Positions 1 through 11,763 of a stretch of 64,000 bases of DNA are shown here, piece by piece. The notes beneath the pieces are model-generated. The model ran no database searches, was not told the origin of the DNA, and saw only the letters and a program-made list of their open reading frames with translations. The DNA comes from Atlantibacter hermannii (lineage in GTDB: Bacteria > Pseudomonadota > Gammaproteobacteria > Enterobacterales > Enterobacteriaceae). The DNA lies in contig NZ_JAAATR010000112.1 of the NCBI RefSeq assembly GCF_009907385.1, positions 148,992 through 212,991 on the forward strand. Reading direction: 5' to 3'. Numbering within the stretch: position 1 is the first letter of the stretch; each line of letters starts with the position of its first letter. Made by a program: the position numbers and the translations under genes.

Positions 1-2
1 CG

Positions 3-311
3 TGGGGCGAAACCACCGCGCGGCTGGTGTCCGATGAATTCGGCAAAACGCTGTATCAACAAACCGAAGAGAACGACGCCAAAATCGCCGAACGCGTTGC
101 CGCCATCGCTGAAGATAAAGGCGTGTCGCGGGCGCAGGTGGCGCTGGCCTGGGTGCTGAGTAAACCGGCGATTGCCGCGCCGATTATTGGCGCATCCCGC
201 GAAGAGCAGCTGGATGATTTGCTGGGCGCCGTGGATTTAACGCTTAGCGATGTCGAAATCGCCGAACTGGAAACGCCTTATCAGCCGCATCCGGTGGTGG
301 GATTTAAATAA
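3..311 (+). CDS. yajO: YajO, aldo/keto reductase (C-terminal part only)
   Basis: The gene enters from the left edge, so only about the last 102 residues are present; reading is open from position 3. The fragment has the terminal part of an aldo/keto reductase barrel: a helix reading RAQVALAWVLSKPAIAAPI followed by IIGASREEQLDDLL, typical of the NADPH-binding end of this superfamily, and ends HPVVGFK as I recall for E. coli YajO. YajO is an NADPH-dependent reductase reported to support synthesis of 1-deoxyxylulose 5-phosphate. It converges on thiL and shares a bidirectional terminator with it. The catalytic Tyr/Lys region lies outside the window. Confidence 0.8.
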   Translation, partial: WGETTARLVSDEFGKTLYQQTEENDAKIAERVAAIAEDKGVSRAQVALAWVLSKPAIAAPIIGASREEQLDDLLGAVDLTLSDVEIAELETPYQPHPVVGFK

Positions 312-316
312 CGCCG

Positions 317-346
317 TTCCCTCTCCTTGCACTTAAGGAGAGGGAA
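317..346. terminator. Bidirectional terminator between yajO and thiL
   Basis: A 12-bp perfect stem (ttccctctcctt paired with aaggagagggaa) around a six-base loop sits between two convergent genes. There is no long U-run on either side, so termination strength is uncertain, but position and symmetry fit a shared terminator. Confidence 0.6.
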
Positions 347-354
347 TCAACGGA

Positions 355-1332
355 TTAACCGCGAATAAAGTGGTCGTGACCATTGCCGGTGATTTCAACC
401 GGCTCGCCGTCGCGGGTGAAGTGCAGCCCTTCCACATCCGCCGTGATCTGCCCGATGCAGGTAAAGGGAACGCCCAGCCTGCCCAGCGCCACGTCAATCA
501 CGCCGCGATTGAGTTCCGGCACGGTAAAGCACAGTTCGTAATCTTCACCGCCGGTTAGCGCAAAACGCTCGGCCTGTTCAGGGCTGACGTTTTCACGCAG
601 CGCATCCGAGAACGGCAGCGCGTCCAGCGCCACTTTCGCGCCGCAGTCGCTGGCCTTGAGAATATGCGCCAGGTCAGAGATCAACCCATCGGAGAGATCG
701 ATCGCGCTGCTGGCGATATCGCGCAGCGCCTGGCCCTGCAAAATGCGCGGCGTGGGGCGTAAATGGCGCTGTAACAGATAATTCGCCTGAGTAATGTTCT
801 TCACCGTTAAGCGCTGCTGCAATATTGCCAGGCCCGCCGCGCTGTCGCCCGGCGTACCGGTGACGTAGATCCAGTCGCCCGGTTTGGCCCCGGAGCGCTT
901 CAGGGCGCGACCGTTCGGCACAAAGCCGTGGATACCCAGCGTCATGGAAAGCGGCCCACGGGTGGTGTCGCCGCCAATCAGCTGCATATCATAATAATTT
1001 AACAGTTCAAACAGACTGTCGCTAAAGGCTTCCAGCCACGCTTCGTCGACGTCCGGCAGGGTTAATGCCAGCGTCAACCACGCGGGATCAGCGCCCATTG
1101 CGGCTAAATCACTGAGGTTGACCGCCAGCGCTTTGTAGCCCAAATCGCGCGGATCGATATCCGGCAGAAAATGGATGCCGCTAACCAGCGTGTCGGTGCT
1201 TATTGCCAGCGTTTGTTTTTCCGGAACCGTCAGCAGTGCGCAATCGTCACCGATACCGGTTTCCACATCACGTCGAGAGCTTCTCACGCGATCAAAATAA
1301 CGGGCAATAAGGGAAAACTCGCCGCATGCCAT
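355..1332 (-). CDS. thiL: ThiL, thiamine-monophosphate kinase
   Basis: Phosphorylates thiamine monophosphate with ATP to thiamine pyrophosphate, the last step of cofactor synthesis, in the cytosol. The 325-residue product equals the E. coli length. It starts [16 protein letters not shown] and carries the PurM/AIR-synthase-type metal and nucleotide motifs GIGDDCALL (about residue 27), STDTLV and IGGDTTRG (about 120). It is the last gene of nrdR-ribD-ribE-nusB-thiL. In E. coli pgpA overlaps its 3' end; here only 43 bases separate its stop from convergent yajO, so pgpA is missing from this site. Confidence 0.97.
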   Translation of the reverse strand: MACGEFSLIARYFDRVRSSRRDVETGIGDDCALLTVPEKQTLAISTDTLVSGIHFLPDIDPRDLGYKALAVNLSDLAAMGADPAWLTLALTLPDVDEAWLEAFSDSLFELLNYYDMQLIGGDTTRGPLSMTLGIHGFVPNGRALKRSGAKPGDWIYVTGTPGDSAAGLAILQQRLTVKNITQANYLLQRHLRPTPRILQGQALRDIASSAIDLSDGLISDLAHILKASDCGAKVALDALPFSDALRENVSPEQAERFALTGGEDYELCFTVPELNRGVIDVALGRLGVPFTCIGQITADVEGLHFTRDGEPVEITGNGHDHFIRG

Positions 1333-1359
1333 GCGTTATGCCTCGCAGAAAAAGAGAAT

Positions 1360-1379
1360 GGCCGGATAAACATCCGGCC
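1360..1379 (-). repeat. Hairpin between nusB and thiL (REP-like or attenuator)
   Basis: ggccggat and atccggcc pair around an aaac loop, and the minus strand continues into a T-rich stretch. It lies inside an operon, so it may be a partial terminator, an RNA-stability hairpin or a remnant of a REP element (which share GCCGGAT...ATCCGGC arms). Function is inferred. Confidence 0.45.
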
Positions 1380-1390
1380 AGAGGATTGGC

Positions 1391-1810
1391 TTACTTGCGA
1401 TTAGGGCGGATTTGCGGAGCGGCTTTGTCCAGCACGCCGTTGACGAACTTGTGACTGTCTTCAGCACCGAAGGTTTTCGCCAGCTCAATCGCTTCGTTGA
1501 TGGCAACTTTATAAGGCACATCCTGACGCTTGGAAAGCTCATACAGCGCAATACGCAGTACCGCTTTTTCCACCTGGCCCAGCTCGTCGAGCAGACGCGA
1601 CAGGTAAGGTTGCATCAGGCCATCGAGATACGCGCTGTTGGTCGCCACTCCGGCCAGCAGTTCACGAAAGTACAGCACGTCCACGTCTTTGACGTCCTGT
1701 TCCGCCAGGAACTGGTATTCAACATCAGCGATGTCGTTCTGGGACAACTGCCAGGAGTAAAGTGCCTGGACGGCACATTCACGGGCGCGGCGACGAGCAG
1801 CAGGTTTCAC
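1391..1810 (-). CDS. nusB: NusB, transcription antitermination factor
   Basis: NusB binds boxA RNA together with S10 (NusE) and assembles the antitermination complex on rRNA operons and lambda nut sites. The product is 139 residues, the usual length, all-helical, starting [23 protein letters not shown] with the Arg-rich N terminus used for RNA contact. It contains the conserved [15 protein letters not shown] and [14 protein letters not shown] segments (the latter about residue 100). It lies between ribE (16 bases upstream) and thiL, as in E. coli. Confidence 0.97.
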   Translation of the reverse strand: MKPAARRRARECAVQALYSWQLSQNDIADVEYQFLAEQDVKDVDVLYFRELLAGVATNSAYLDGLMQPYLSRLLDELGQVEKAVLRIALYELSKRQDVPYKVAINEAIELAKTFGAEDSHKFVNGVLDKAAPQIRPNRK

Positions 1811-1826
1811 GGAATTCCCCTTAAAA

Positions 1827-2297
1827 TCAGGCCTTGATGGCTTTCAATACATTAATCATTTCAAGCGCGGTAAGGGCTGCTTCAGCACCTTTGTTACCGG
1901 CTTTTGTGCCAGCGCGTTCGATGGCTTGTTCAATACTTTCAGTGGTGAGTACGCCGAACGCTACCGGGATTTCGCTGTCCTGGGCAACGTGCGCCAGGCC
2001 GTTGCTGGCGCCGCCGGCAACGTATTCGAAGTGCGCAGTACCGCCACGGATCACCGTACCCAGCGCGATCACCGCATCGTATTTGCCGGTTTTCGCCAGT
2101 GCGCCCGCCGCCAGCGGCAGTTCATAAGCGCCCGGAACCCAAACCACGGTGATGTTTTCATCTTTAACCTGGCCGATACGCTTCAGCGCGTCGATAGCGC
2201 CGTCCAGCAGGCTGTCGTTGATGAAGTTGTTAAAACGCGCAATGGTGATGGCGACGCGAGCGTCCGGGGTAGCAACAGTAGCTTCGATAACGTTCAT
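1827..2297 (-). CDS. ribE: RibE (RibH), 6,7-dimethyl-8-ribityllumazine synthase
   Basis: Condenses 5-amino-6-ribitylaminouracil with 3,4-dihydroxy-2-butanone 4-phosphate to the riboflavin precursor lumazine; usually a 60-subunit capsid. The start chosen at 2297 gives [25 protein letters not shown] and 156 residues, the family length; the open frame extends 18 codons further upstream but that part is not conserved. Active-site segments [12 protein letters not shown] (about 57) and [14 protein letters not shown] (about 81, with the catalytic His) are intact. Same operon as ribD. Confidence 0.97.
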   Translation of the reverse strand: MNVIEATVATPDARVAITIARFNNFINDSLLDGAIDALKRIGQVKDENITVVWVPGAYELPLAAGALAKTGKYDAVIALGTVIRGGTAHFEYVAGGASNGLAHVAQDSEIPVAFGVLTTESIEQAIERAGTKAGNKGAEAALTALEMINVLKAIKA

Positions 2298-2388
2298 ACT
2301 CTTCCTTAACGGGTTCATTATGTGGCCCCGCAGGGGGGCGGATTCTATCATGTTTTTTTATGGGCTGCTTACGTTTTAAAACTCGGCA

Positions 2389-3492
2389 TTATTGCAGCGT
2401 AAGCCGGAGACACAAATCCGGGCCAACCGGACGTATCTCGCTGAAAGTTAATGCGGGCGCATCCGCCAGCTTTTCAAGGCCTGGCAGGGTAAATAAACCG
2501 CGCGCGTCGCTGCCTAACAGCTTCGGCGCGATATACAGCACAATTTCGTCTACCACGCCCGCCTGTAACAGCGCGCCGGAGAGTTCGGCCCCGGCTTCCA
2601 CCCAAAGGGTGTTCACCTGGCGTTTGCCTAACTGCATCATCAACACCACCAGATCGAGATGCCCGTTGTGCTCCGGCACCGGAAGTTGGGTCACGCCTTC
2701 CGGCCATTGCGCATCGTCAGGACGGGTGCGCGCCAGCCAGGTTTCTCCCGGCTGGTGGATAATTTTATGCTCAGGCGTTACCCGGTTCTGCGAGTCGATG
2801 ACGATGCGGGTCGGCATCCGCAGTTGGTCTTCGGGATACCGCGCCCGGGTGTCGGCGTCTAATTCCTTCCAGCGCACGGTCAGCGACGGGTTATCCGCCA
2901 GCACCGTGGCGCTACTGGTAAGGATAGCGCTACTTTGCGCCCGGAAGCGCTGCACGTCGCGACGTGATTCGGCAGAGGTGATCCACTGGCTTTCGCCGCT
3001 CGCCATGGCGGTACGGCCATCCAGGGAGGCGCCGAGCTTAAGCTGCACAAACGGGAAGCCAGTGCGCATCCGCTTCAGGAAGCCTTTATTCAGGACTTCG
3101 GCTTCATTCATCATCAGGCCGTGGCTGACCTCAATACCTTCCTGCTTCAGGCGATACAGCCCGCGCCCGGCTACCTGCGGATTCGGATCCTGCATCGCGG
3201 CGACCACGCGGCTCACGCCCGCAGCGATTAACGCCTCGCAGCACGGCGGCGTGCGCCCGTGATGGCTGCACGGCTCAAGCGTCACATACGCGGTCGCGCC
3301 ACGGGCTTTTTCGCCCGCCATGCGCAGCGCATGCACTTCAGCGTGGGGCTCCCCGGCACGATAGTGAAAGCCTTCGCCCACGATTTCGCCATCGCGCACA
3401 ATCACGCAGCCGACGTTGGGATTAGGGGACGTGGTAAAACGACCGCGTTGCGCCAGTTTCAGCGCACGCGCCATGAAAATCTCATCCTGCAT
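2389..3492 (-). CDS. ribD: RibD, bifunctional riboflavin deaminase/reductase
   Basis: Catalyses deamination of the pyrimidine from GTP cyclohydrolase II and then NADPH-dependent reduction of the ribose side chain. The 367-residue product has an N-terminal zinc deaminase domain (HAEVHAL at about 49, then PCSHHGRTPPC at about 74-84) and a C-terminal DHFR-like reductase domain from about residue 146 (LKLGASLDGRTA). It starts 5 bases after the nrdR stop, showing tight operon coupling, and the next gene downstream is ribE. Confidence 0.97.
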   Translation of the reverse strand: MQDEIFMARALKLAQRGRFTTSPNPNVGCVIVRDGEIVGEGFHYRAGEPHAEVHALRMAGEKARGATAYVTLEPCSHHGRTPPCCEALIAAGVSRVVAAMQDPNPQVAGRGLYRLKQEGIEVSHGLMMNEAEVLNKGFLKRMRTGFPFVQLKLGASLDGRTAMASGESQWITSAESRRDVQRFRAQSSAILTSSATVLADNPSLTVRWKELDADTRARYPEDQLRMPTRIVIDSQNRVTPEHKIIHQPGETWLARTRPDDAQWPEGVTQLPVPEHNGHLDLVVLMMQLGKRQVNTLWVEAGAELSGALLQAGVVDEIVLYIAPKLLGSDARGLFTLPGLEKLADAPALTFSEIRPVGPDLCLRLTLQ

Positions 3493-3497
3493 TAGGC

Positions 3498-4058
<561 letters not shown>

Positions 4059-4096
4059 CTAGCATTAATGCATTAAAAACACACAGGATCGTCACT

Positions 4097-4645
4097 ATGA
4101 GAACCGCTTACCAATCTTTGTTCCTCGTTACGCCGTTTTTACTCGCCGCCTGCGCACCGCAAAGTGAAGTTCGCCAAATGCACAACAGCGTCAGCACGCT
4201 CAATAAAGAGATGGGCAAGCTGCAACAAGAAACCATTAAGATCACCCAGCAAAACGCGCTCAATGCCCGTTCGCAAAGCGGCGTTTATCTATTACCCGGC
4301 GCCAATACTCCGGCGCGGCTAAACAGCCAGTTGGGGATGATGAAAATGTCGCTGGCGAACGTGACGGCAGATGCCAGCGGAACCCTCGCCACGCTGCGCA
4401 TTCAGGGCGAATCCAGCACGCCGTTCCCGGCGTTTACCGGCACCATCGAATGGGGCCAGCTACAAGGCTCCACGGAAAACTATCAGGAAGTGGACGTCCA
4501 GAATCAGCAGTTCAGCGCGCCTGCCAGCATTCTGGCGCCGAGCGATGTGTCTGTTCCCGTCAAGCTGAACGGCATTACGCCTGACCAACTGGGCTTTGTG
4601 CGGATTCACGACATCCAGCCGCTGCACGCTCCCGCCATGCAATAA
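4097..4645 (+). CDS. yajI: YajI, DUF3251 lipoprotein
   Basis: Predicted outer-membrane lipoprotein of unknown function. The start at 4097 gives MRTAYQSLFLVTPFLLAACA, a signal peptide with lipobox LAAC (acylated Cys19), so the longer open frame from 4022 is unlikely. The mature part opens with a helical stretch (EVRQMHNSVSTLNKEMGKLQQE) and continues as a beta-rich domain. Total length is 182 residues, close to E. coli YajI. It is divergent from nrdR and upstream of tsx, as in E. coli. Confidence 0.85.
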   Translation: MRTAYQSLFLVTPFLLAACAPQSEVRQMHNSVSTLNKEMGKLQQETIKITQQNALNARSQSGVYLLPGANTPARLNSQLGMMKMSLANVTADASGTLATLRIQGESSTPFPAFTGTIEWGQLQGSTENYQEVDVQNQQFSAPASILAPSDVSVPVKLNGITPDQLGFVRIHDIQPLHAPAMQ

Positions 4646-4650
4646 CCCTC

Positions 4651-4680
4651 AGGCCGGGTCACCCCGGCCTTGTTACTTTT
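4651..4680 (+). terminator. Rho-independent terminator after yajI
   Basis: aggccggg pairs with cccggcct, followed within a few bases by a run of Ts on the plus strand. It directly follows the yajI stop. Confidence 0.8.
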
Positions 4681-4922
4681 TTCACATGTAAAACCGCTTT
4701 TTATTATTCATCACAACGATGTTCAGATAGAATCCATTGCCGAATGTGTATAAACGTGAACGCAATCGTTTACGCATAAGACAGGAATGTGAAACAACAC
4801 ATATTTTTGTGAGCAATGATTTCTATAATAGTGACCAGAATAACATCTCCCCTTCAGGCCGTTGGGAGAGCACGACATACCTTATCTCCCGTTGGGGATT
4901 TCATCTAAAAGTGGCAATAACC

Positions 4923-5801
4923 ATGAAAAAAATTGTTTTAGCTGCCGGTGCGGCACTGGCGCTTTCCGCTTCTTTCTCTTCCAGCGCGGAAGAAACCAAT
5001 AAACCTGAATACCTGTCCGACTGGTGGCACCAGAGCGTCAACGTGGTGGGCAGCTATCACACCCGTTTCGGACCCCTGATCCGCAACGATACCTACCTGG
5101 AATACGAGGCTTTCGCCAAAAAAGACTGGTTTGATTTCTACGGTTATGTGGATGCGCCGGTATTCTTCGGCGGCAACACCGACGCCAAAGGTATCTGGAA
5201 CCACGGTTCTCCGCTGTTTATGGAAATCGAACCGCGCTTCTCCATCGACAAACTGACCGACACCAGCCTGGCGTTCGGTCCGTTTAAAGAGTGGTATTTC
5301 GCTAACAACTATATTTACGATATGGGCCGTAACGCCTCTGGCCGTCAGAGCACCTGGTACATGGGTTTAGGCACCGATATCGATACCGGTCTGCCGATGA
5401 GCCTGTCCATGAACGTGTATGCTAAATACCAGTGGCAGAACTACGGCGCGGCGAACGAAAACGAGTGGGACGGCTACCGTTTCAAAGTGAAATACTTTGT
5501 GCCAATCACCCCGCTGTGGGGCGGCAACCTGAACTATATCGGCTTCACCAACTTTGACTGGGGTTCCGATCTGGGCGACAAAGATTTCCGCGATCTGAAC
5601 GGCAACAAAGCCCGTACCAACAACTCGATTGCGTCCAGCCACGTCCTGTCGCTGAACTACGATCACTTCCACTACGCGCTCGTAGCGCGTTACTGGCACA
5701 ATGGCGGTCAATGGGCGGATGATGCTGAGTTAGCCTTTACCAACTACAACGTCCGTTCCACCGGCTGGGGTGGCTACCTGGTGGTAGGTTATAACTTCTA
5801 A
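4923..5801 (+). CDS. tsx: Tsx, nucleoside-specific outer-membrane channel
   Basis: A 12-stranded beta-barrel channel for deoxy- and ribonucleosides, also a phage T6 and colicin K receptor in E. coli. The start at 4923 gives a Sec signal peptide [22 protein letters not shown], then the mature barrel with [20 protein letters not shown] and the outer-membrane signature ending in terminal Phe (VVGYNF). Total 292 residues. The 280-bp upstream region is AT-rich, as expected for the CRP/CytR/DeoR-controlled promoters known in E. coli, but I could not place those operators confidently. The next gene is convergent. Confidence 0.96.
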   Translation: MKKIVLAAGAALALSASFSSSAEETNKPEYLSDWWHQSVNVVGSYHTRFGPLIRNDTYLEYEAFAKKDWFDFYGYVDAPVFFGGNTDAKGIWNHGSPLFMEIEPRFSIDKLTDTSLAFGPFKEWYFANNYIYDMGRNASGRQSTWYMGLGTDIDTGLPMSLSMNVYAKYQWQNYGAANENEWDGYRFKVKYFVPITPLWGGNLNYIGFTNFDWGSDLGDKDFRDLNGNKARTNNSIASSHVLSLNYDHFHYALVARYWHNGGQWADDAELAFTNYNVRSTGWGGYLVVGYNF

Positions 5802-5807
5802 GTTGTT

Positions 5808-5836
5808 ACGCCGGTCATACTATGACCGGCGTTTCT
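5808..5836 (+). terminator. Terminator after tsx
   Basis: acgccggtcat and atgaccggcgt form an 11-bp stem followed by tttctt, immediately after the tsx stop; it may also serve the convergent gene ending at 5837. Confidence 0.8.
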
Positions 5837-7234
5837 TCACTCTGCGCAGCCTAACGCCAGCGTTTGATCCAGCAGCCAAGGGCGCAAATACCCGACGGTA
5901 TTGGATAACGGCAAAACGTCCTCAGAAAGCCTGATTCCCAGATTACGTTGGATGTAATTACGCCGTGCGATAATGCGCGCCCACATCACCGGGTAATCCC
6001 TTGCCAACTCTTCGCGCAGCGCCGCATCGGCAAGCGCCACGGTATCTTCAATGCTGGCGCCGGCGTACCCTGCGCGTGACGGGATAATGTCGATTTGCAG
6101 CAGCATCCCGCTGGCTAAAGGAATGGCGGAATCAGGCATTATCGGCGAACACATCCACTCTTCATCCGCCACTAAGTGACCGGGATTGAGGTGCCAGTGA
6201 TACTCGCTTTTCGGCAGCAGGGTTTCGATTAGCTGATAAATTTCCCCACCGGTGATCCCAACGCGCATCCCCTCAAGCCAGCCCACCACCGCGCGATAGT
6301 AAGGGATCGCCACCACGTCGAGATAGTCCGCTACGGCCGGATTGAGCTCGGTTTCATTCGCGACCACGTAAGCGGCGCGGCTGCTCAATCCGCCTTTATA
6401 GCTGGTGGTTAAGGAAAATTTATCCCCGCGCTGGATCACTTTATCGCTCGGGTACAGGTTGGCGCTGGCGAAGCGATCGCCCGTGGCGGCGATCATAATC
6501 ACGTTATTGGCCTGCCCTTCCGCCGCCAGCAGCGCGCCGATCTGCTTTTCGGTTTTACCCGGTTCAATAGCGTTGAGCGCCTGAAGGATAGCCGTTGAGG
6601 CGAGGTTTGCGCCGTATTCATAATGCGCCAGTTCATTGGCGTTGTTGATGATGCGCGCCCCGTTGGCCGGGGAGATAAACACGCCGGTGGCGTTGGTCAG
6701 CACGCAACCCGGCGTCACCGCCGCACGCAGCGAATCAATAATAAATGACGGCATATCAAAGAGCTGAGTATTGTCATCGTGCTCGCTGGTAAACAGCTTC
6801 CAGCCCGCTACGCCGATGCGCTTTTGAGCTGCCAGGCCCGCTAAACGCAGCGTGTCCGGCAGCGAGACGGCGTTAGTCATCGGCTGGTTGGGCAACGAGA
6901 ACCACGGCGCATGCACCACACGGTTTTCCAGACGGGCGTGGGCCGCCAGTTTAAGGTTTTCATTACCCAGCACCAGCACGGCCTCGCCATCCTGATGGAG
7001 CACCAGCAGCGCCTCCTCAAAGCGCGGGATAAACCCGGTGAGGTATTCGAAGTTGGCCCCGTGCTCTTTATCGGCATAGACAATCAGCGTCTCCAGCGAC
7101 AGCTGCGCCATACGCGCCAGCACCCGGGCTTTACGTAATTTCAGCGTAGCATCCGTCAGCGTTACGGACGGCACGCCCTGCCAGCAGTCCGGCTGGGGAA
7201 GTGTTTTAACAACGATGCGGCGTGGTTCGGTCAT
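5837..7234 (-). CDS. M24 (Xaa-Pro peptidase-like) protein with degenerate metal site
   Basis: A 465-residue protein with creatinase-type N-terminal and pita-bread C-terminal folds. The start at 7234 (MTEPRRIVVK) has an aaggag site; the longer frame to 7342 lacks support and crosses a terminator. In active M24 enzymes five residues (Asp, Asp, His, Glu, Glu) bind two metals. Here the two Asp positions fall in FSLTTSYKGGLSSRAAYV (about 273-290), which has none; His353 (GHL) and Glu396 (SIEDTV) seem kept, while the first Glu appears as Asp382. It may be a non-catalytic or altered peptidase. It occupies the E. coli yajD position, and a terminator separates it from secF. Confidence 0.75.
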   Translation of the reverse strand: MTEPRRIVVKTLPQPDCWQGVPSVTLTDATLKLRKARVLARMAQLSLETLIVYADKEHGANFEYLTGFIPRFEEALLVLHQDGEAVLVLGNENLKLAAHARLENRVVHAPWFSLPNQPMTNAVSLPDTLRLAGLAAQKRIGVAGWKLFTSEHDDNTQLFDMPSFIIDSLRAAVTPGCVLTNATGVFISPANGARIINNANELAHYEYGANLASTAILQALNAIEPGKTEKQIGALLAAEGQANNVIMIAATGDRFASANLYPSDKVIQRGDKFSLTTSYKGGLSSRAAYVVANETELNPAVADYLDVVAIPYYRAVVGWLEGMRVGITGGEIYQLIETLLPKSEYHWHLNPGHLVADEEWMCSPIMPDSAIPLASGMLLQIDIIPSRAGYAGASIEDTVALADAALREELARDYPVMWARIIARRNYIQRNLGIRLSEDVLPLSNTVGYLRPWLLDQTLALGCAE

Positions 7235-7305
7235 GGCAATCGCTCCTTGTAATCGGGTCTGATGATCCTGGCCGCTCCACAGTAAACATTGCGCCGCCAA
7301 CAGGC

Positions 7306-7340
7306 AAAAAAAATCCCGACCAGCTGGCCGGGATTTTTTC
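7306..7340. terminator. Terminator after secF, bidirectional form
   Basis: aaatcccg pairs with cgggattt, flanked by an A-run on one side and a T-run on the other. On the minus strand it ends the queA-tgt-yajC-secDF transcript before the M24-like gene. Confidence 0.85.
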
Positions 7341-7352
7341 ATGCGCTTAGCA

Positions 7353-8324
7353 TTAAGGCAGAATCGAAGGCTGATCGGCGCCCTCTTTCTCCACTTTCTG
7401 CTGGATCAGATGCTCGCGCTTCATACCCAGTTTCAACGCCAGCGCGGACGCCACGTAGATGGATGACGCAGTACCGATGGAAACACCGATCAGCATGGTG
7501 AGGGAGAAGCCCTGCAGCATGGTGCCGCCAAACAGGTACAGCATCAGGATCACCACCAGCGTCGTACCGGAAGTGATCAAGGTACGGTGCAGCGTCTGGG
7601 TCAATGACACGTTAAAGATTTCGTAAGGCGTCCCGCGACGGATCTTGCGGAAGTTTTCACGAATACGGTCAGATACCACGATGCTGTCGTTCAGCGAGTA
7701 ACCGATAACCGACATCAGCGACGCGACAATCGTCAGATCCACTTCAATATGGAACAGCGAGAGTACGCCCATGGTGATCACCACGTCGTGCGCCAGCGCG
7801 ATAACCACGCCCGCAGCCAGACGCCACTCGAAGCGGAACCCGACGTACACGAGGATGGAAAGCAGCGCCACCAGCAGCGCCATCGCGCCGGTTTGCGCCA
7901 GTTCCGCGCCCACGCTCGGGCCGACGAACTCAATACGCTTCACCACGGCGTTCTGGCTGGTGGCGTCGTTAATCACGCTCACCACTTTGCTACCCAGCAC
8001 CTGGCCGCCGGTGGCGCCTTCCGCAGGCGGCATACGCACCATGATGTCGCGGCTGCTGCCAAAGTTTTGCAGCAATGGATCTTCAAAGCCCGCTTTCACC
8101 AGCGATTCACGCATCAGATCCATATCCGCCGGTTTTTCCAGCGAAATTTCAATGACCGTACCGCCGGTGAAATCGAGACCCCAGTTAAAACCTTTCACGC
8201 CAATGATAATCATCGAGGCGACAAGCAGCAGACCTGAGATGCCGAAGGCCCAGTAATCCCAGCGCATAAAGTCATAGACTCTACGGCCGTGGTTTAATTG
8301 TTCAACAGTATAATCCTGTGCCAC
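7353..8324 (-). CDS. secF: SecF, protein translocase subunit
   Basis: Inner-membrane partner of SecD; the SecDF-YajC complex uses the proton gradient to help pull preproteins through SecYEG and also interacts with YidC. The 323-residue product equals E. coli SecF. Visible features are the first membrane helix ([15 protein letters not shown]), the periplasmic domain, and the RND-type block with [20 protein letters not shown] and [20 protein letters not shown] (about 230). It starts 10 bases after secD, so they are co-transcribed and probably translationally coupled. Confidence 0.98.
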   Translation of the reverse strand: MAQDYTVEQLNHGRRVYDFMRWDYWAFGISGLLLVASMIIIGVKGFNWGLDFTGGTVIEISLEKPADMDLMRESLVKAGFEDPLLQNFGSSRDIMVRMPPAEGATGGQVLGSKVVSVINDATSQNAVVKRIEFVGPSVGAELAQTGAMALLVALLSILVYVGFRFEWRLAAGVVIALAHDVVITMGVLSLFHIEVDLTIVASLMSVIGYSLNDSIVVSDRIRENFRKIRRGTPYEIFNVSLTQTLHRTLITSGTTLVVILMLYLFGGTMLQGFSLTMLIGVSIGTASSIYVASALALKLGMKREHLIQQKVEKEGADQPSILP

Positions 8325-8334
8325 AACGCACTCC

Positions 8335-10182
8335 TCAAATAGACAGCTTCTTGATGCGTTTGCCGCCGTACAGCAGGTTCACGATGGCACGAGTACCGAC
8401 AATTGCGGTAAACATCGAAGTCGCCACGCCAATGCCGGTGGTAATTGCAAAGCCTTTAATCGCCCCGGTACCCACTGCGTACAGGATCAGCACTTTAATC
8501 AGCGTGGTCACGTTCGCATCAAAGATGGAACTGAATGCGCCTTTATAGCCTTCGTCGATCGCCTGCTGCACTGAACGCCCGTTGCTCAACTCTTCTTTGA
8601 TACGTTCGTTGATCAGTACGTTAGCATCCACCGCGACCGCAAGGGTTAACACGATCCCCGCAATACCCGGCATGGTGAGCGTTGCCCCCGGCAACAGCGA
8701 CATAATCCCGACAATCAGCACCAGGTTAGCAATCAGCGCCGTGGTGGCAATCAGACCGAACTTCTTGTAGAAGACGATCATAAACAGGATGGAGACCGCC
8801 AGTCCCGCCAGACAGGCTTCCAGACCCTGGGTGATGTTCTGCATACCCAGCGTTGGGCCGATGGTGCGTTCTTCAACAATCTGAATCGGCGCAATCAACG
8901 CACCGGCACGCAGCAGCAGCGAAAGCTGGCGCGCTTCGTTCGGGTTGTTGATGCCGGTAATGCGGAAGCTGTTGCCCAGACGCGACTGAATATTCGCCAC
9001 GTTGATGACTTCTTCCTGCTTAGCCAGAATCGCACGACCGTTGGCGTCTTTTTTACCGCTGTCTTTATATTCCACAAACAGGGTCGCCATCGGTTTACCG
9101 ATGTTGTCCTTGGTGAAATTCGACATGATGTTACCGCCCGCGCTATCCAGTGAAATATTCACCTGCGGCTGGTTGTATTCATCGGTGCTGGACGTGGAGT
9201 CGGTGATATGGTCGCCGGTTAAGATCACGCGTTTGAACAGCACAACCGGCTGCCCTTCACGGGTTTGCTTCACTTCGGAATCGCCCGGTACGCGGCCAGC
9301 CGCCGCAGCGGATGGATCAACGTTGGTATTAACCAGACGGAATTCCAGCGTCGCGGTAGCGCCCAGAATCTCTTTAGCGCGCGCCGTGTCCTGGATGCCC
9401 GGCAGTTCGACCACGATACGGTCAGCGCCCTGGCGTTGAACCAGCGGTTCCGCCACGCCCAGTTGGTTAACACGATTACGCAGAATGTTGATGTTCTGCT
9501 GCACCGCGTATTCACGCGCTTCTTTCAGACGTTCGTCGGTCATCACCGCACGCAGCGCGTTATCGCCCTGGCTGGAGATCACCAGATCGCGATGGCGCGG
9601 CGAGAGATAAGAAATCGCTTCATTGCGCGCATTGCTGTCGCGAAAGACGATGTTCAAACCGTAGTTATCGGCTTTACGCACGTTGGTGTACGCGATGCCT
9701 TTTTCACGCAGATCGCTACGCAGGCTGTCCATGTTCTGCTCCTGGAGCTTGCCCAGCGCAGTATCCATATCCACTTCCATCAGGAAGTGAACGCCGCCGC
9801 GCAGGTCGAGACCCAGCTTCATCGGCTCAGCATTAATAGACGTTAACCAACGCGGCGTTGCTGGCGCGAGGTTAAGTGCGACGACATAGTTATCACCCAG
9901 TACATCCATCAGCGCTTCACGCGCGCGTAGCTGGGTGTCCGTGGAATCGAAGCGCGCAAGAATACTGCCTTGCTCCAGCGCGACAGACTTCGCGGTAATT
10001 TTTTGTTGATTTAAGGTGTTCTGGACCTGATTCAGCGTTTGCTCACTGGCGGCGACGCCGCGCGCGCCAGTGATCTGAACAGCCGGATCCTCACCATACA
10101 GGTTGGGAAGGGCATAAAGCAGGCCGACGACAATGACGACGACCAGCATGATGTACTTCCACAAAGGATAACGGTTTAACAC
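8335..10182 (-). CDS. secD: SecD, protein translocase subunit
   Basis: Larger RND-type subunit of SecDF-YajC. The 615-residue product has the first helix ([17 protein letters not shown]), the large periplasmic P1 region containing the conserved [16 protein letters not shown] (about 123), and a C-terminal six-helix membrane block with [24 protein letters not shown] (about 515). The last segment carries the conserved Asp associated with proton transport. Located between yajC and secF. Confidence 0.98.
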   Translation of the reverse strand: MLNRYPLWKYIMLVVVIVVGLLYALPNLYGEDPAVQITGARGVAASEQTLNQVQNTLNQQKITAKSVALEQGSILARFDSTDTQLRAREALMDVLGDNYVVALNLAPATPRWLTSINAEPMKLGLDLRGGVHFLMEVDMDTALGKLQEQNMDSLRSDLREKGIAYTNVRKADNYGLNIVFRDSNARNEAISYLSPRHRDLVISSQGDNALRAVMTDERLKEAREYAVQQNINILRNRVNQLGVAEPLVQRQGADRIVVELPGIQDTARAKEILGATATLEFRLVNTNVDPSAAAAGRVPGDSEVKQTREGQPVVLFKRVILTGDHITDSTSSTDEYNQPQVNISLDSAGGNIMSNFTKDNIGKPMATLFVEYKDSGKKDANGRAILAKQEEVINVANIQSRLGNSFRITGINNPNEARQLSLLLRAGALIAPIQIVEERTIGPTLGMQNITQGLEACLAGLAVSILFMIVFYKKFGLIATTALIANLVLIVGIMSLLPGATLTMPGIAGIVLTLAVAVDANVLINERIKEELSNGRSVQQAIDEGYKGAFSSIFDANVTTLIKVLILYAVGTGAIKGFAITTGIGVATSMFTAIVGTRAIVNLLYGGKRIKKLSI

Positions 10183-10209
10183 GGCAGTTCCCTTTGGGAA
10201 AACGAAAGA

Positions 10210-10542
10210 TTACAGCGCCTTCATGGTGCCTTTCGGCAGGACGGCTGCGACGAAGTCACGCTTGATGACCACTTCAGTGGTGTCGTTCAGTGCGATAGCG
10301 ATATAGCCGCTTTCAGCCACTTTCGTCACACGACCAACCAGACCGCCGTTAGTCAGCACTTCATCACCTTTGGCGATGGAGTCCATCAGCTTTTTATGCT
10401 CTTTGGTGCGCTTTTGCTGCGGACGCAGGATCATGAAATAGAAAATCAGACCAAACACCACCAGCATCAGAATCAGTGACATCGGGCTGCCCTGCGCCGG
10501 AGCACCAGTTGCCGCTACCGCATCAGAAATGAAAAAGCTCAT
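10210..10542 (-). CDS. yajC: YajC, Sec translocase accessory subunit
   Basis: Small single-helix inner-membrane protein of the SecDF-YajC complex, 110 residues as in E. coli. One membrane segment (MSLILMLVVFGLIFYFMILRP) is followed by a basic cytosolic RPQQKRTKEHKKL and a small beta domain (GDEVLTNGGLVGRV). The gene sits 21 bases after tgt and 27 bases before secD. Confidence 0.98.
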   Translation of the reverse strand: MSFFISDAVAATGAPAQGSPMSLILMLVVFGLIFYFMILRPQQKRTKEHKKLMDSIAKGDEVLTNGGLVGRVTKVAESGYIAIALNDTTEVVIKRDFVAAVLPKGTMKAL

Positions 10543-10563
10543 TAAAATTCCCTCATTATTTAA

Positions 10564-11730
<1,167 letters not shown>

Positions 11731-11763
11731 TTACAGCGTGGCGTTCGCTCCGCGCTGAAAATC

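Noticed and set aside
2360..3262. 300-codon plus-strand open frame
   Set aside because: Antisense to ribD, which is intact and in operon context.
7235..7342. Longer N terminus for the M24-like protein
   Set aside because: It would run across the secF terminator and is not needed for the fold; the ATG at 7234 has a strong ribosome site.
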